DNA from: Gammaproteobacteria bacterium
GTDB lineage: Bacteria; Pseudomonadota; Gammaproteobacteria; SZUA-229
Reading direction: 5' to 3'
DNA: 35,000 nt
Assembly: GCA_015488885.1 (NCBI GenBank)
Contig: WFMW01000025.1
Coordinates: 1-35,000, forward strand
The notes below the pieces were generated by a model that saw nothing but the letters and a program-made list of their open reading frames with translations, was not told the origin of the DNA and searched no databases. Below are positions 23,615-32,886 of the stretch, one piece after another; positions within the stretch are counted from its first letter, which is position 1, and every line of letters begins with the position of its first letter. The position numbers were made by a program, and so were the translations under genes.

Positions 23615-25699
23615 ATGACAGACTTAACCAAATATCGGAATATCGGCATTTTCGCTCACGTGGATGCAGGTAAAACAACAACAACGGAACGGATTCTGAA
23701 ATTAACCGGCAAAATTCATAAAATCGGTGAAGTCCATGATGGTGAAGCTACCACCGACTTCATGGAGCAGGAACAGGAACGAGGTATTACCATTCAGTCG
23801 GCGGCAACCAGTTGTCAGTGGAATGGTCATCGACTGAATATTATCGACACCCCGGGACACGTCGATTTCACTATCGAAGTTTATCGTTCATTAAAAGTGC
23901 TGGATGGTGGCATTGGTGTATTCTGTGGCTCAGGTGGTGTCGAGCCGCAGTCGGAAACCAACTGGCGTTATGCAAATGAATCAGAGGTTTCACGAATCAT
24001 TTTTGTTAATAAGCTGGATCGTATTGGTGCTGACTTTTACCGCGTCGTCAAACAGGTAGAAGATATCCTTGGTGCAGTACCTCTGGTTATGGTATTACCA
24101 ATTGGTATTGAAGACAATTTCAAAGGCTGTGTTGATCTGTTAACCCGCAAAGCCTGGATCTGGGATAATGAAACCGATACCACCGCATACCGTATCGAAG
24201 AACCACCTGCGGAAATGGCGGATCAAATTGAAGAATGGCGTGAAAAACTCATTGAGACTGCCGTTGAGGAAGATGACGATGTGATGGAACGTTATCTTGA
24301 AGGTGAAGAACCCAGCATAGAGGAACTCAAGGCCTGTATTCGTCAAGGTACCATCAAGCTGAATTTCTTCCCGACTTATTGCGGCTCGGCCTTTAAGGAT
24401 AAGGGTGTGCAGATGGTACTGGATGCTGCCGTCGATTATCTACCTGACCCAACAGAAGTGAAACCACAGCCGGAAATTGATCTGGAAGGTAATGAAACCG
24501 GTGAATACGCCATTGTTGACCCGGACAGGCCATTGCGTGCACTGGCATTCAAAATTATGGATGACCGTTTTGGTGCATTGACCTTTATTCGCATCTACTC
24601 CGGGCGTATGGATAAAGGCATGACGGTACTTAATACCTTCACCGGCAAAACCGAACGTATTGGTCGCATGGTTGAAATGAACGCCGATGAACGTATCGAA
24701 CTGGATAGTGCCCAGGCTGGCGATATTATTGCGGTTGTTGGTATGAAAAATGTACAGACCGGACATACGTTGTGTGACCCGAATCATCCCGCAACGCTGG
24801 AACCTATGGTGTTTCCTGATCCGGTTATTTCTATTTCGATTACACCCAATGATAAAGGTGCGTCGGAAAAACTGGGTATTGCACTGGGTAAAATGATTAA
24901 AGAGGATCCATCTTTCCGTGTCGAAACCGATCAGGATAGTGGTGAGACCATTCTCAAAGGCATGGGTGAATTACATCTGGATATTAAAGTAGATATTCTA
25001 AAGCGTACTCATGGCATTGATGCCACCATTGGTAAACCGCAAGTTGCCTATCGGGAAACCATAACCAAACGGGTAGAAGATTCCTACACGCATAAGAAAC
25101 AGTCCGGCGGTTCCGGTCAGTTTGCTAAAATTGACTATATCATCGAGCCAGGTGAGCCGGGTAGTGGTTATGAGTTTGAGTCAAAGGTTACCGGTGGTAA
25201 TGTGCCGCGTGAGTTCTGGCCTGCAGTAGAAAAAGGTTTTGCAAAAATGATGGATAAAGGCGTACTGGCCGGGTATCCCTGTCTGGATTTTAAAGTGACA
25301 TTATTTGATGGTCAGTTCCACGCCGTTGACTCTTCAGCGGTAGCCTTTGAAATAGCTGCCATGGCTGCTTACCGTCAGACCATGCCAAAAGCAGGCCCAC
25401 AACTGATGGAGCCGATCATGAAAGTGGATGTGTTCACCCCCGATGATAATGTGGGCGATGTGATTGGTGATTTAAACCGGCGTCGTGGTATGATCAAATC
25501 ACAGGATCCCGGTCCCACCGGTGTGCGTATTCGGGCTGAATGTCCATTAAGTGAAATGTTTGGTTATATTGGTTCGTTACGTACCATGACTTCTGGTCGC
25601 GGCCAGTTCTCCATGGAATTCCTGCATTATTTACCCTGTCCGAAAAATGTGGCTGAAGAAGTTATTAAAGAAGCCAAAGAACGAGCGGCAGCCAAGTAG
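23615..25699 (+). CDS. fusA2: Elongation factor G paralogue (EF-G2 type)
   Basis: This is a five-domain translational GTPase of 694 residues. G motifs are intact: AHVDAGKTT (14-22), RGITI (56-60), DTPGH (78-82) and NKLD (132-135). EF-G domain IV and V segments follow ([50 protein letters not shown]). It begins [20 protein letters not shown] and has [24 protein letters not shown]. As I recall, both segments match the second EF-G of Pseudomonas and Vibrio rather than the one in the str operon. There is no rpsL, rpsG or tuf next to it, supporting a paralogue. Its job could be translocation or recycling under particular conditions; I cannot tell. A strong terminator follows. Confidence 0.88.
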   Translation: MTDLTKYRNIGIFAHVDAGKTTTTERILKLTGKIHKIGEVHDGEATTDFMEQEQERGITIQSAATSCQWNGHRLNIIDTPGHVDFTIEVYRSLKVLDGGIGVFCGSGGVEPQSETNWRYANESEVSRIIFVNKLDRIGADFYRVVKQVEDILGAVPLVMVLPIGIEDNFKGCVDLLTRKAWIWDNETDTTAYRIEEPPAEMADQIEEWREKLIETAVEEDDDVMERYLEGEEPSIEELKACIRQGTIKLNFFPTYCGSAFKDKGVQMVLDAAVDYLPDPTEVKPQPEIDLEGNETGEYAIVDPDRPLRALAFKIMDDRFGALTFIRIYSGRMDKGMTVLNTFTGKTERIGRMVEMNADERIELDSAQAGDIIAVVGMKNVQTGHTLCDPNHPATLEPMVFPDPVISISITPNDKGASEKLGIALGKMIKEDPSFRVETDQDSGETILKGMGELHLDIKVDILKRTHGIDATIGKPQVAYRETITKRVEDSYTHKKQSGGSGQFAKIDYIIEPGEPGSGYEFESKVTGGNVPREFWPAVEKGFAKMMDKGVLAGYPCLDFKVTLFDGQFHAVDSSAVAFEIAAMAAYRQTMPKAGPQLMEPIMKVDVFTPDDNVGDVIGDLNRRRGMIKSQDPGPTGVRIRAECPLSEMFGYIGSLRTMTSGRGQFSMEFLHYLPCPKNVAEEVIKEAKERAAAK

Positions 25700-25734
25700 G
25701 TTATTGATGGAAACAGGCCATTTATGGTGATAAT

Positions 25735-25764
25735 AAAAAGGCCGGAAAATCCGGCCTTTTTCTT
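25735..25764 (+). terminator. Rho-independent terminator of fusA2
   Basis: A perfect 12-bp stem, AAAAAGGCCGGA / TCCGGCCTTTTT (25735-25746 and 25750-25761), with a 3-base loop and U-run lies 36 bases after the fusA2 stop. It separates fusA2 from the next gene. Confidence 0.9.
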
Positions 25765-25815
25765 TTGCGCCTCTATCGTGCAAAGGCCTCATTGTGTAAA
25801 GATTAATCATATAAA

Positions 25816-26514
25816 ATGAATTTAGATATTAACTGGTTAATTGGACTGCATATTCCATCCGCCATCATTCCTGCTGGTGTTTTATGGTTTGCCAATATTT
25901 TATTTGTGATTCTTCTTCTATATGTGTTTCGTTCTGCACCATTAAAGAAATTTGTGCGTGATACTGCCGGGCAGCATGTTTATTTTGGTGCCATGGTAAT
26001 GTTATTACTTATCTGGGGAATAAAGGCGGGTATTTCGCCGGGGCTGGGTTTTCATCAGCTGGGCGCAACCCTGTTTACCTTAATGTTTGACTGGCCGCTG
26101 GCAATTATTGGCTTAACGGTTATATTAATAGCTTCTATTGCTGTGCAGATGCCAGACTGGCTAAGTCTGGGTATAAATGGCCTGGTCAGTATTATTATTC
26201 CGGTGATGACCAGTTATGCCATTTTGAAATTATCACAGAAATTTTTGCCGGATAATTTTTTTATTTATGTCTTTGTGTGTGCTTTTTTTGGTGGGGGTAT
26301 AGCGGTTGCCATCAGTCATATCAGCGCCATTGTATTACTGTCGCTGGTTCATGCCTATCCTGATACCAAACTGGTGCATGAATCCTTGATGGTATTACCC
26401 CTGATTATGTTCCCGGAGGCTTTTCTTACGGGTATGTTGATCAGTATTTTTGTGGTCTATAAACCCGAATGGGTGGTTACCTTTGATGATGAGCGTTATA
26501 TTATTGGTAAATAA
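25816..26514 (+). CDS. CbiM-like energy-coupling factor permease family membrane protein
   Basis: This 232-residue integral membrane protein has about six hydrophobic segments (roughly residues 14-36, 55-75, 90-112, 117-140, 150-178 and 190-212). GLGFHQLGATLFTLMFDWPLAIIG and PEAFLTGMLISIFVVYKP resemble the CbiM/NikM substrate-binding permeases of cobalt or nickel ECF transporters, with a closing DDERYI seen in a gammaproteobacterial branch. The N-terminal Met-His metal site of true CbiM/NikM is missing (it starts MNLDINWL). No CbiN, CbiQ or CbiO genes are adjacent. Substrate and mechanism are therefore open. There is no clear Shine-Dalgarno. The stop codon abuts the stop of the convergent LysR gene. 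Confidence 0.65.
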   Translation: MNLDINWLIGLHIPSAIIPAGVLWFANILFVILLLYVFRSAPLKKFVRDTAGQHVYFGAMVMLLLIWGIKAGISPGLGFHQLGATLFTLMFDWPLAIIGLTVILIASIAVQMPDWLSLGINGLVSIIIPVMTSYAILKLSQKFLPDNFFIYVFVCAFFGGGIAVAISHISAIVLLSLVHAYPDTKLVHESLMVLPLIMFPEAFLTGMLISIFVVYKPEWVVTFDDERYIIGK

Positions 26515-27441
26515 TTATCGGGTATTTATATTATTTTCTATATTTTCTTCGTATTGTTTAAAACAAGCAGATAGATAATCGATAATACGTTTTACCTTTT
26601 GAGGCACAAATTTCCGTTCGGGATAAACCGCATGGACTTCATGCGCAGTGGGTTTATAGTCAGCCATAATAATTTTCAGTTTTCCCTGCTTGACATAATC
26701 TTCCACATACCAGTCACACATCAGGGCAATACCCAGCCCGGCAACCGCTGCATCGGCAATTGCATCTGGGCTGCTGATTTTTAAGCGGCTATTAACATGA
26801 ACGGTTTCATCACCATTTTGTGCGCTATGAAAAAACCATAAATCGGGTGATTTTTGCCCCGAATAGACCAGACACTGATGGTGAACCAACAAATCAGTCG
26901 GTTTCCTGGGGCGGCCATTTTTTACCAGATAGGCGGGGCTGGCGACAACCACGCGGGGACTGACACCTATTTTACGTGCTATCAGGCTGGAATCAGCCAG
27001 TGGGCCTATGCGAATAGCCAGGTCAATACCTTCCTTTACCAGATCAATATACTGGTCATTAAAAATAAGGTCGCAGTTAATATCGGGGTATTGCATCAGG
27101 AAATCGTTAAGCAGGGGGATAATAAAGCGACGCCCAAAGGTAGTGCTGGTAGACAGGCGTAAGGTGCCGGTGGGTTTTATTTTGCCTTTACCTACACTGG
27201 CTTCAGCTTCATTAAAGTCATTCAGAATACGCACACAGTGATGGTAATATTCGCTGCCGGCCTCTGTAAGATTAATCGAACGGGTGCTGCGGTTAAGTAA
27301 CTTGGTGCCCAGCCGGTCTTCCAGCGCAGCCACGTGTTTGCTGATGGTTGACTGAGACATACTGGTTTCGCGCGCCACCGCAGAAAAACTTTCCGCTTCG
27401 ACCACCCGGCGGAAAACCGCCATGCTTTGCATTACATCCAT
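26515..27441 (-). CDS. LysR-family transcriptional regulator
   Basis: The 308-residue protein has an N-terminal winged helix-turn-helix (about 1-60: FRRVVEAESFSAVARETSMSQSTISKHVAALEDRLGTKLLNRSTRSINLTEAG). A periplasmic-binding-like effector domain (about 90-295) follows, with GTLRLSTSTTFGRRFIIPLLNDF and GIDLAIRIGPLADSSLIAR. The subgroup resembles the CrgA/DmlR-like branch of single-copy regulators. The target is unknown. It converges on the CbiM-like gene with no bases between stops, so it is not obviously its divergent regulator. Its upstream region is occupied by repeat sequences. Confidence 0.88.
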   Translation of the reverse strand: MDVMQSMAVFRRVVEAESFSAVARETSMSQSTISKHVAALEDRLGTKLLNRSTRSINLTEAGSEYYHHCVRILNDFNEAEASVGKGKIKPTGTLRLSTSTTFGRRFIIPLLNDFLMQYPDINCDLIFNDQYIDLVKEGIDLAIRIGPLADSSLIARKIGVSPRVVVASPAYLVKNGRPRKPTDLLVHHQCLVYSGQKSPDLWFFHSAQNGDETVHVNSRLKISSPDAIADAAVAGLGIALMCDWYVEDYVKQGKLKIIMADYKPTAHEVHAVYPERKFVPQKVKRIIDYLSACFKQYEENIENNINTR

Positions 27442-27514
27442 AAAAAACCTTTTATCATTGTTGTTTCAACCCGCAGGATTATTTATAACGCATAACACCG
27501 ATCAGGATTTTACG
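27442..27514. other. Upstream region of the LysR gene
   Basis: This is an AT-rich stretch with no reading frame. It should contain the promoter of the minus-strand LysR gene, but I found no confident boxes. It ends at the first repeat remnant. Confidence 0.3.
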
Positions 27515-27547
27515 TCGTAGATCCTCTATTCTCAGACAGGCACCTGG
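27515..27547. repeat. Degenerate end of the 167-bp palindromic family
   Basis: The sequence CTATTCTCAGACAGG followed by CACCTGG matches the right arm of the element at 21614-21780 (CTATTCTCGGACAGG, CTCCTAG), and the flanking GTAGATCCT corresponds to TACGGCTCCT there. No left arm is visible, so this is a solo remnant. Confidence 0.65.
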
Positions 27548-27559
27548 TAAATACAGGTC

Positions 27560-27780
27560 TAAGGATACTCTGAACAAGTCTGATTCTAAGGAACCTCTGA
27601 ACAAGTCGTGAATCCGCATCTTGAGTCCAGAATTCCTCATCGCTGCGTTGCCAGGTCATTGCAATAGAATAACTATTACAATGACTTAGCGCCTTGCGCT
27701 GAAAAAATTCTGGTTCTCAATCTGCTGTATCCAGACTTATTCAGAGGTTCCCTAACTATACTTATTCAGAATATCCCTAA
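27560..27780. repeat. Nested palindromic repeat
   Basis: An inner palindrome has ends AAGGAACCTCTGAACAAGTC (27588-27607) and its near-complement GACTTATTCAGAGGTTCCCT (27734-27753). The inner arms continue with TGAGTCCAGAATT / AATTCTGGTTCTCA and end in a central hairpin GTCATTGCAATAG / CTATTACAATGAC (27656-27685). A second, diverged pair of the same ends lies outside it: AAGGATACTCTGAACAAGTC (27561-27580) and ACTTATTCAGAATATCCCTA (27760-27779). The arrangement looks like one element inside a relative, or duplicated ends. There is no coding capacity. Confidence 0.8.
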
Positions 27781-27834
27781 AATAACAAGTTTGCTCTTCT
27801 AAGTAAATGTGTCTGAGCAGAGCATTTCACCCTG

Positions 27835-28743
27835 TTAACTTTTATGCTGGAAAGTTCTTTTTGCGACAGTTTTGCCAAACTGAATAAATTTTTCAATATA
27901 AGCAATGTTCTGATCCGTTTTCCGCAGGGCAACAAGCAGTTCCTTGTGTATGCCGGTTTTACCTATGCGGATTATTTTCAGTGGCAGGGTTTTACAATAA
28001 TTATCAGCCAGCCATCTGGGCAGAACGCATACACCACGTTGCAGCGATGCCAGCTGTAACATCAAATCGATGGATGCGATTCCTTTTAATTTTTCCGGCT
28101 TTACCTGCGCAGGATTTAAAAATCGGGTAAGAATATCCAGACGTTTTTCCGGTACCGGGAAAGTTAATAATGTTTCATTGCCTAGATGTTCTGGTTTTAA
28201 GATTTTCGTTGTTGCCAGCGGGTGTTTTGTAGAAACGACCAGTACGGTTTCATATTCAGCCAGTGGTTCATATATTATGGCTTCTTTTCTGACCGGATCG
28301 GGTGTTATCAGCACATCAATGTGATGGTTCAACAAACCTTCCAGCCCTGAAAACTGAAATTTGTTAATGATGTCGATTTCTACATCGGGCATGGCTTGCA
28401 AAAAACGGCCAACCACACCGGTTAGCCATTCATAGCAGGGGTAACATTCAACGCCAACCCGCAGTATGCCCTGTTTGCCTTCACTGTAGGCTTTAAGTGT
28501 TTTTTCTGTCTGCGACAGTACCGGCAGAACCTGTTCTGCCGTCTGTAATAATAAATGGCCGGCCCGGGTTAGTCGCAGGCAGCGCCCCTCACGTTGCCAC
28601 AATGACAGTGCCAGTTTTTTTTCCAGATAGCGGATCTGGTGCGACAGTGCAGACTGGGTTAAACACAGGCTGTTAGCAGCTTCTGTGAGTGTGCCATGTG
28701 TATTCAGCGCGTGAATTATTTGCAGATGACTGTGTTCTATCAT
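27835..28743 (-). CDS. metR: LysR-family regulator of methionine genes, MetR
   Basis: MetR activates metE and related genes, with homocysteine as coactivator. The 302-residue protein begins MIEHSHLQIIHALNTHGTLTEAANSLCLTQSALSHQIRYLEKKL, close to E. coli MetR (MIEVKHLKTLQAL...TQSALSHQ). The effector domain shows RVGVECYPCYEWL (RIAIECHSCIQWL in E. coli), a MetR hallmark. The ATG at 28743 gives the family N-terminus; a TTG three codons earlier is in frame. It is divergent from metE with a 101-base intergenic region, the standard metR/metE layout. Confidence 0.94.
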   Translation of the reverse strand: MIEHSHLQIIHALNTHGTLTEAANSLCLTQSALSHQIRYLEKKLALSLWQREGRCLRLTRAGHLLLQTAEQVLPVLSQTEKTLKAYSEGKQGILRVGVECYPCYEWLTGVVGRFLQAMPDVEIDIINKFQFSGLEGLLNHHIDVLITPDPVRKEAIIYEPLAEYETVLVVSTKHPLATTKILKPEHLGNETLLTFPVPEKRLDILTRFLNPAQVKPEKLKGIASIDLMLQLASLQRGVCVLPRWLADNYCKTLPLKIIRIGKTGIHKELLVALRKTDQNIAYIEKFIQFGKTVAKRTFQHKS

Positions 28744-28745
28744 TA

Positions 28746-28758
28746 TGAGCAAACCTCA
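28746..28758. promoter_or_regulatory. Candidate MetR operator
   Basis: TGAG-caaac-CTCA is an interrupted palindrome of the same form as the E. coli MetR box TGAA-N5-TTCA. It lies 3-15 bases upstream of the metR ATG and about 90 bases upstream of metE, so binding could both repress metR and activate metE. No second perfect site is seen; TCATTTTTTCTCA at about 28777-28789 is a weak candidate. Confidence 0.5.
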
Positions 28759-28844
28759 TTAATTTGTAAATATAAATCATTTTTTCTCATTGATCGATAA
28801 GCCTACAATGCCCCATCATTGATGGCAACAGGAGTATCAACAAA

Positions 28845-31124
28845 ATGGTCACCATACATAATCATGGTTTTCCTCGTATTGGTAAACAGCGTGAACTGAA
28901 ATTTGCGCTGGAAAAATACTGGCATGGCGCGAGTACAGAACAAGCGTTGCAGCAAACAGCAACAGACCTTCGACAGCAACACTGGCAGCTGCAATCCGGA
29001 CTCGACCTGATTCCTGTTGGTGATTTTTCATTATACGATCAGGTGCTGGATATGAGTTTTATGCTCGGTAATATCCCTTCAAGAGTGCGTCATCTGCAAG
29101 GTAGCAGCCTGGATAATTATTTTCGGGTGGCGAGAGGACGTGCCACGGCAGATGAAACGACATGTTCCTGTGTGCGTGCCGGCGAAATGACAAAATGGTT
29201 TGATACCAACTACCACTATATTGTCCCGGAATTTGATCAAGCGACGGATTTTTCCTTACATGCAGAGAGTTTACTGGCACAAATCAGGCAGGCGAGGTCG
29301 CAGAATCTAGATATCAAGCCCGTCATTATTGGACCGGTTACCTACCTCTGGTCAGGCAAGGCCGGGGATGGCAGCAATAAACTGGATCTGCTGGACAGGC
29401 TTCTCGATGTCTATACAGATTTATTGCAGGCACTGGCAGACCTTGGTGTACAGTGGCTGCAGATCGATGAACCGGTACTGGTAACCGAGCTTGCAACCGA
29501 CTGGCAGCAGGCGTTAAAACAGGCGTATGAAAGATTATCCCATGGTACGATAAAAATATTACTGGCAACGTATTTTGGTGATTTACAGGATAATCTGACA
29601 CTGGCATGTGGCCTGCCTGTTAATGGCTTGCACCTTGATGTTATCAATGCAAAACAGGAGGTAGATAAAGTTATTGCTGCTTTGCCAGAAAAGGTCATTC
29701 TGTCGCTGGGGGTCATCGACGGGCGAAATATCTGGAAAACAAATTTAACGGCAACCCTTGACTGGCTGGAGAAAATTTACACCAGGTTACAGGATCGCCT
29801 GTGGCTGGCACCGTCCTGTTCTCTGTTGCATGTGCCGGTTGACCTGGATAGCGAACAGCAGCTGGATAAAGAAATAAGCGCATGGTTGGCCTTTGCCGTA
29901 CAGAAACTGGATGAACTGACTGTACTGGCACGGGCGTTGAATAATGGCAGGGAGAGTGTCAGTGATCTTCTGGCAGATAATGCTGCAGCAATTAAACGTC
30001 GCCAGCAATCAAGTCTGGTGCATGTGGCAGCGGTTAAAAAACGCGTCGATGAGGTTGATGAAACTATGGCCGCACGCCGCTCGAACTACCCGCAACGTGC
30101 GGTAATTCAAAATAAACGGTTACAACTGCCATTGTATCCAACGACAACCATCGGTTCCTTCCCCCAGACAAAGGTCATTCGCCATGCACGCAGCGATTAT
30201 CGTAAGCATCTTGTTTCCGAGCAGCAGTACGTGGAAACTATGCAGCAGGAAATTGCCCGATGTATACGCGAACAGGCGTTGCTGGGTCTGGATGTGCTGG
30301 TACATGGTGAACCGGAAAGAAACGATATGGTGGAATATTTCGCCGAGCAGTTAACCGGTTATGTGTTTACCCGGTATGGCTGGGTGCAGTCTTATGGTTC
30401 GCGTTGTGTAAAACCGCCAATTATCTATGGTGATATTTCCCGGCCCGAAGCAATGACCGTTGACTGGATCCTTTACGCGCAATCATTAACAGACAAACCC
30501 GTGAAAGGCATGCTGACCGGCCCGGTAACGATGTTAAACTGGTCGTTTGTACGCGATGACCAGCCACGATCAGCAACATGTATGCAGCTGGCACTGGCTA
30601 TACGTGATGAAGTCGATGATCTGGAACAGGCAGGTATAAGCATTATTCAAATTGATGAAGCAGCCTTGCGTGAAGGTTTGCCGTTAAGAAAAAAACAATG
30701 GCACAGCTATCTCGACTGGGCAGTCCGGGCGTTCAGAATAAGTGCAAACGGCGTCAACGATGAAACCCAGATTCACACTCACATGTGTTATTCAGAATTC
30801 AACGATATTATTCAAGCCATTGCCGACATGGATGCGGATGTCATCACCATAGAAACCTCGCGCTCCAATATGGAATTGCTGGATATTTTTGATGCCTTCC
30901 AGTATCCCAACCAGATAGGCCCCGGTGTTTATGACATACATTCACCGAATACCCCGACCGTTGATTCCATTGTCGAGCTGATGAAAAAAGCCACGCTACG
31001 TATCCCGGCACAAAGATTATGGGTGAACCCGGATTGCGGTTTGAAAACCCGGCAATGGGATGAAGTTATCCCGGCGCTGAGAAACATGGTGGCAGCCAGT
31101 AAAAAACTGCGTAAGTCAGTTTAG
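28845..31124 (+). CDS. metE: Cobalamin-independent methionine synthase
   Basis: MetE transfers a methyl group from 5-methyltetrahydropteroyl-triglutamate to homocysteine without B12, the last step of methionine synthesis. The 759-residue length matches the family's double barrel. The N-terminus [22 protein letters not shown] and the later [22 protein letters not shown] mark the two halves. Catalytic zinc ligands are His646 and Cys648 (THMCYSEF), Glu670 (ITIETSRS) and Cys731 (NPDCGLKTR). AGGAG lies upstream of the ATG. It is divergent from metR. I see no SAM or cobalamin riboswitch in the short leader. Confidence 0.97.
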   Translation: MVTIHNHGFPRIGKQRELKFALEKYWHGASTEQALQQTATDLRQQHWQLQSGLDLIPVGDFSLYDQVLDMSFMLGNIPSRVRHLQGSSLDNYFRVARGRATADETTCSCVRAGEMTKWFDTNYHYIVPEFDQATDFSLHAESLLAQIRQARSQNLDIKPVIIGPVTYLWSGKAGDGSNKLDLLDRLLDVYTDLLQALADLGVQWLQIDEPVLVTELATDWQQALKQAYERLSHGTIKILLATYFGDLQDNLTLACGLPVNGLHLDVINAKQEVDKVIAALPEKVILSLGVIDGRNIWKTNLTATLDWLEKIYTRLQDRLWLAPSCSLLHVPVDLDSEQQLDKEISAWLAFAVQKLDELTVLARALNNGRESVSDLLADNAAAIKRRQQSSLVHVAAVKKRVDEVDETMAARRSNYPQRAVIQNKRLQLPLYPTTTIGSFPQTKVIRHARSDYRKHLVSEQQYVETMQQEIARCIREQALLGLDVLVHGEPERNDMVEYFAEQLTGYVFTRYGWVQSYGSRCVKPPIIYGDISRPEAMTVDWILYAQSLTDKPVKGMLTGPVTMLNWSFVRDDQPRSATCMQLALAIRDEVDDLEQAGISIIQIDEAALREGLPLRKKQWHSYLDWAVRAFRISANGVNDETQIHTHMCYSEFNDIIQAIADMDADVITIETSRSNMELLDIFDAFQYPNQIGPGVYDIHSPNTPTVDSIVELMKKATLRIPAQRLWVNPDCGLKTRQWDEVIPALRNMVAASKKLRKSV

Positions 31125-31217
31125 CCGGGTTAGTATCTGCCTGCTTCCACAGATGTTAGAATTTAATTTATAGTGCATGGTATAAACGTAATTACCTGAT
31201 GACAGGCTAAACCGGCT
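31121..31217 (+). other. Long-range inverted repeat between metE and mazG
   Basis: TTTAGCCGGGTTAG at the metE stop and CTAAACCGGCTTTT just before mazG are nearly complementary (one mismatch in the 10-base core) and separated by some 75 bases. A smaller GCCTG / CAGGC pair may lie within. The structure ends in a T-run of four and might weakly terminate metE or shape the mazG leader. Confidence 0.35.
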
Positions 31218-31227
31218 TTTACACACA

Positions 31228-32076
31228 ATGACTGCTAAAACAAAAACAGAATTACAAATCCTGCTGGATATTATGGTTGCCTTGCGCCACCCGGAAACCG
31301 GTTGTCCCTGGGATTTGAGTCAGGATTTTAAGTCGATTTCTGCCTATACTATTGAAGAGGCTTATGAAGTTGCTGATGCGATTGAACGTAATAATCTGCC
31401 TGAGCTGAAAGATGAACTGGGTGATCTGCTGTTTCAGGTGGTTTTTCATTCGCGTCTGGCCGAAGAGCAGGGCGCATTTGATTTTAATGATGTTGTGGCG
31501 GCCATCAATGAAAAGATGATTCGACGTCATCCACATGTTTTTGCCGGTGATAGCACCACTGATAAAGCGGAACTGGGGCGTCAGTGGGAGCAGCATAAAC
31601 AGTTGGAAAGAAACCGTAAACAGAGTGACAATGATAATAATCATGCTGGTGCGCTGGCTGGCATTATCTCTTCGTTGCCAGCATTACGCTGGTCACAGAA
31701 AATACAGAAACGGGCGGCGGGTACAGGCTTTGACTGGCCGGATATTCAGCCGGTATTTGACAAGCTGGAAGAAGAACTGGGTGAGTTAAAAGAAGAGATT
31801 CGGCGACCGAATAATCAGCGCAGAATACTGGATGAACTTGGCGATGTGCTGTTTGTCTGTGTGAATCTGGCCATGCATCTCCAACTTGATGCTGAACAGG
31901 CGATGCGCCATGCCAATTATAAGTTTATTTCACGTTTTAATACCATGGAGCAGTTGATCGAGGCCGATGAGAGGTCGTTTGCTAATTTGTCTCTACAACA
32001 AATGGAAGCCTACTGGGAGCGGGCTAAAGCCACTCTGGCGGCAAAGGGTGTGAAAAAGACTGATGCATCAGGGTAA
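31228..32076 (+). CDS. mazG: Nucleoside triphosphate pyrophosphohydrolase MazG
   Basis: MazG hydrolyses nucleoside triphosphates to monophosphates, and in E. coli also affects ppGpp levels. The 282-residue protein holds two MazG domains. The N-terminal one has LRHPETGCPWDLSQDFKSIS and the metal motif EEAYEVADAIERNNLPELKDELGDLLFQVVFH. The C-terminal one has LEEELGELKEEIRRPNN...ILDELGDVLFVCVNLA, the catalytically important copy in E. coli. A bidirectional terminator follows. No relBE or mazEF toxin genes are adjacent, so it is most likely a housekeeping copy. Confidence 0.95.
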   Translation: MTAKTKTELQILLDIMVALRHPETGCPWDLSQDFKSISAYTIEEAYEVADAIERNNLPELKDELGDLLFQVVFHSRLAEEQGAFDFNDVVAAINEKMIRRHPHVFAGDSTTDKAELGRQWEQHKQLERNRKQSDNDNNHAGALAGIISSLPALRWSQKIQKRAAGTGFDWPDIQPVFDKLEEELGELKEEIRRPNNQRRILDELGDVLFVCVNLAMHLQLDAEQAMRHANYKFISRFNTMEQLIEADERSFANLSLQQMEAYWERAKATLAAKGVKKTDASG

Positions 32077-32119
32077 AGCACAAAACCAGTCGTTACAAAA
32101 TCAAATGGTGGTGCCAATA

Positions 32120-32147
32120 AAAAAGGCTGCAAATTTGCAGCCTTTTT
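32120..32147. terminator. Bidirectional terminator between mazG and the dsrE2-like gene
   Basis: A perfect 28-base palindrome, AAAAAGGCTGCAAA / TTTGCAGCCTTTTT, provides a GC stem and a T-run on both strands. It lies 43 bases after the mazG stop and 21 bases after the convergent dsrE2-like stop, so it can serve both. Confidence 0.9.
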
Positions 32148-32168
32148 AAAATCAATATTATTTAACGG

Positions 32169-32684
32169 CTAAATAAACAGTGATTGTGTTGCGTCAGCAG
32201 ATTCTTCAAAGTAGGTGGCAGCGCCGACGAACTCACAGCCATCAATAAAGGCTGCAGGGTCGTGCCCAAATAGTTCTACTGTCATCTGACAGGCAAGGAA
32301 TTTACATTCAGCTTCCTGACATAATTCACGTAACTCATCAATGGAAGCAACGCCACAGTTTTTAATGGTCTTTTTCATTAACGAGGTACAGATAGGATCC
32401 ATAAATGGAATATTCCATAATAAATTAGGAATTTTTGGACCAAAGTCAATGCTTTGCAACCATTTTGGGCCAAATGGCATTTTCATTGGCATATCCGGGG
32501 CGGCAGTAGGGGTAATTTTTAATTTACTGGTGTCTTTTAGTAGCAGGTTCAGGCCGTAGAAGGTGAAAAAGATGGAAACTTCCATGCCTAAAGCGGCAGC
32601 GGTGCTGGCCAGAATAAAGGGAGGGTAGGCCCAGTCCAGTGTACCCTTGGTTGCAATAATAGTTAGTTTGCGTGTGTCTGACAT
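32169..32684 (-). CDS. DsrE2-like sulfur-relay protein (DsrE/DsrF/DrsH-like family)
   Basis: The 171-residue protein begins RKLTIIATKGTLDWAYPPFILASTAAALGMEVSIFFTFYGLNLLLK, the DsrE2-type fold with a hydrophobic N-terminal half. The C-terminal half has FLACQMTVELFG with candidate active-site Cys132. Further cysteines are Cys99, 110, 122, 127 and 150. DsrE2 proteins bind persulfide sulfur and are often encoded with tusA and rhodanese genes in sulfur oxidisers. Here neither partner is adjacent. GAGGAT lies ahead of the ATG. The nearest same-strand gene upstream is the DUF255 protein, about 200 bases away, so cotranscription is possible but unproven. The acceptor and donor are not known. Confidence 0.8.
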   Translation of the reverse strand: MSDTRKLTIIATKGTLDWAYPPFILASTAAALGMEVSIFFTFYGLNLLLKDTSKLKITPTAAPDMPMKMPFGPKWLQSIDFGPKIPNLLWNIPFMDPICTSLMKKTIKNCGVASIDELRELCQEAECKFLACQMTVELFGHDPAAFIDGCEFVGAATYFEESADATQSLFI

Positions 32685-32886
32685 AATGTTATCCTCATGT
32701 TGGTTGGTTAAAATTACTTGTTAAAAAATTTGACAGTCTTCTGACTAAATAATTTAAAGCTGGTGCTAACCATACTCCTGAATACCCATGTCTGGCAAGC
32801 AGGAATTTTCTGCGTTTTTGTACGTTTTAGGCAAGATGGTGTAAGAAGCCCACTGTTTTAGCGCTGTTTGAGGTTATTTAGAGTAT
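32685..32886. other. Spacer between the dsrE2-like and DUF255 genes
   Basis: No ORF is seen in these 202 bases. A plus-strand TTGACA (about 32730) has no gene downstream on that strand. The leftward promoter of the dsrE2-like gene probably lies here, but its boxes are not obvious. No T-run terminator for the DUF255 gene is visible. Confidence 0.35.

Noticed and set aside
23615-25699. The primary EF-G of the str operon
   Set aside because: No rpsL, rpsG or tuf neighbours, and the sequence fits the EF-G2 type as I remember it.
28759-28844. SAM or cobalamin riboswitch ahead of metE
   Set aside because: The leader is under 90 bases and I see no riboswitch core elements; MetR control explains regulation.
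31228-32076. Toxin-antitoxin module around mazG
   Set aside because: No mazEF or relBE-like genes adjoin it; metE lies upstream and a terminator downstream.
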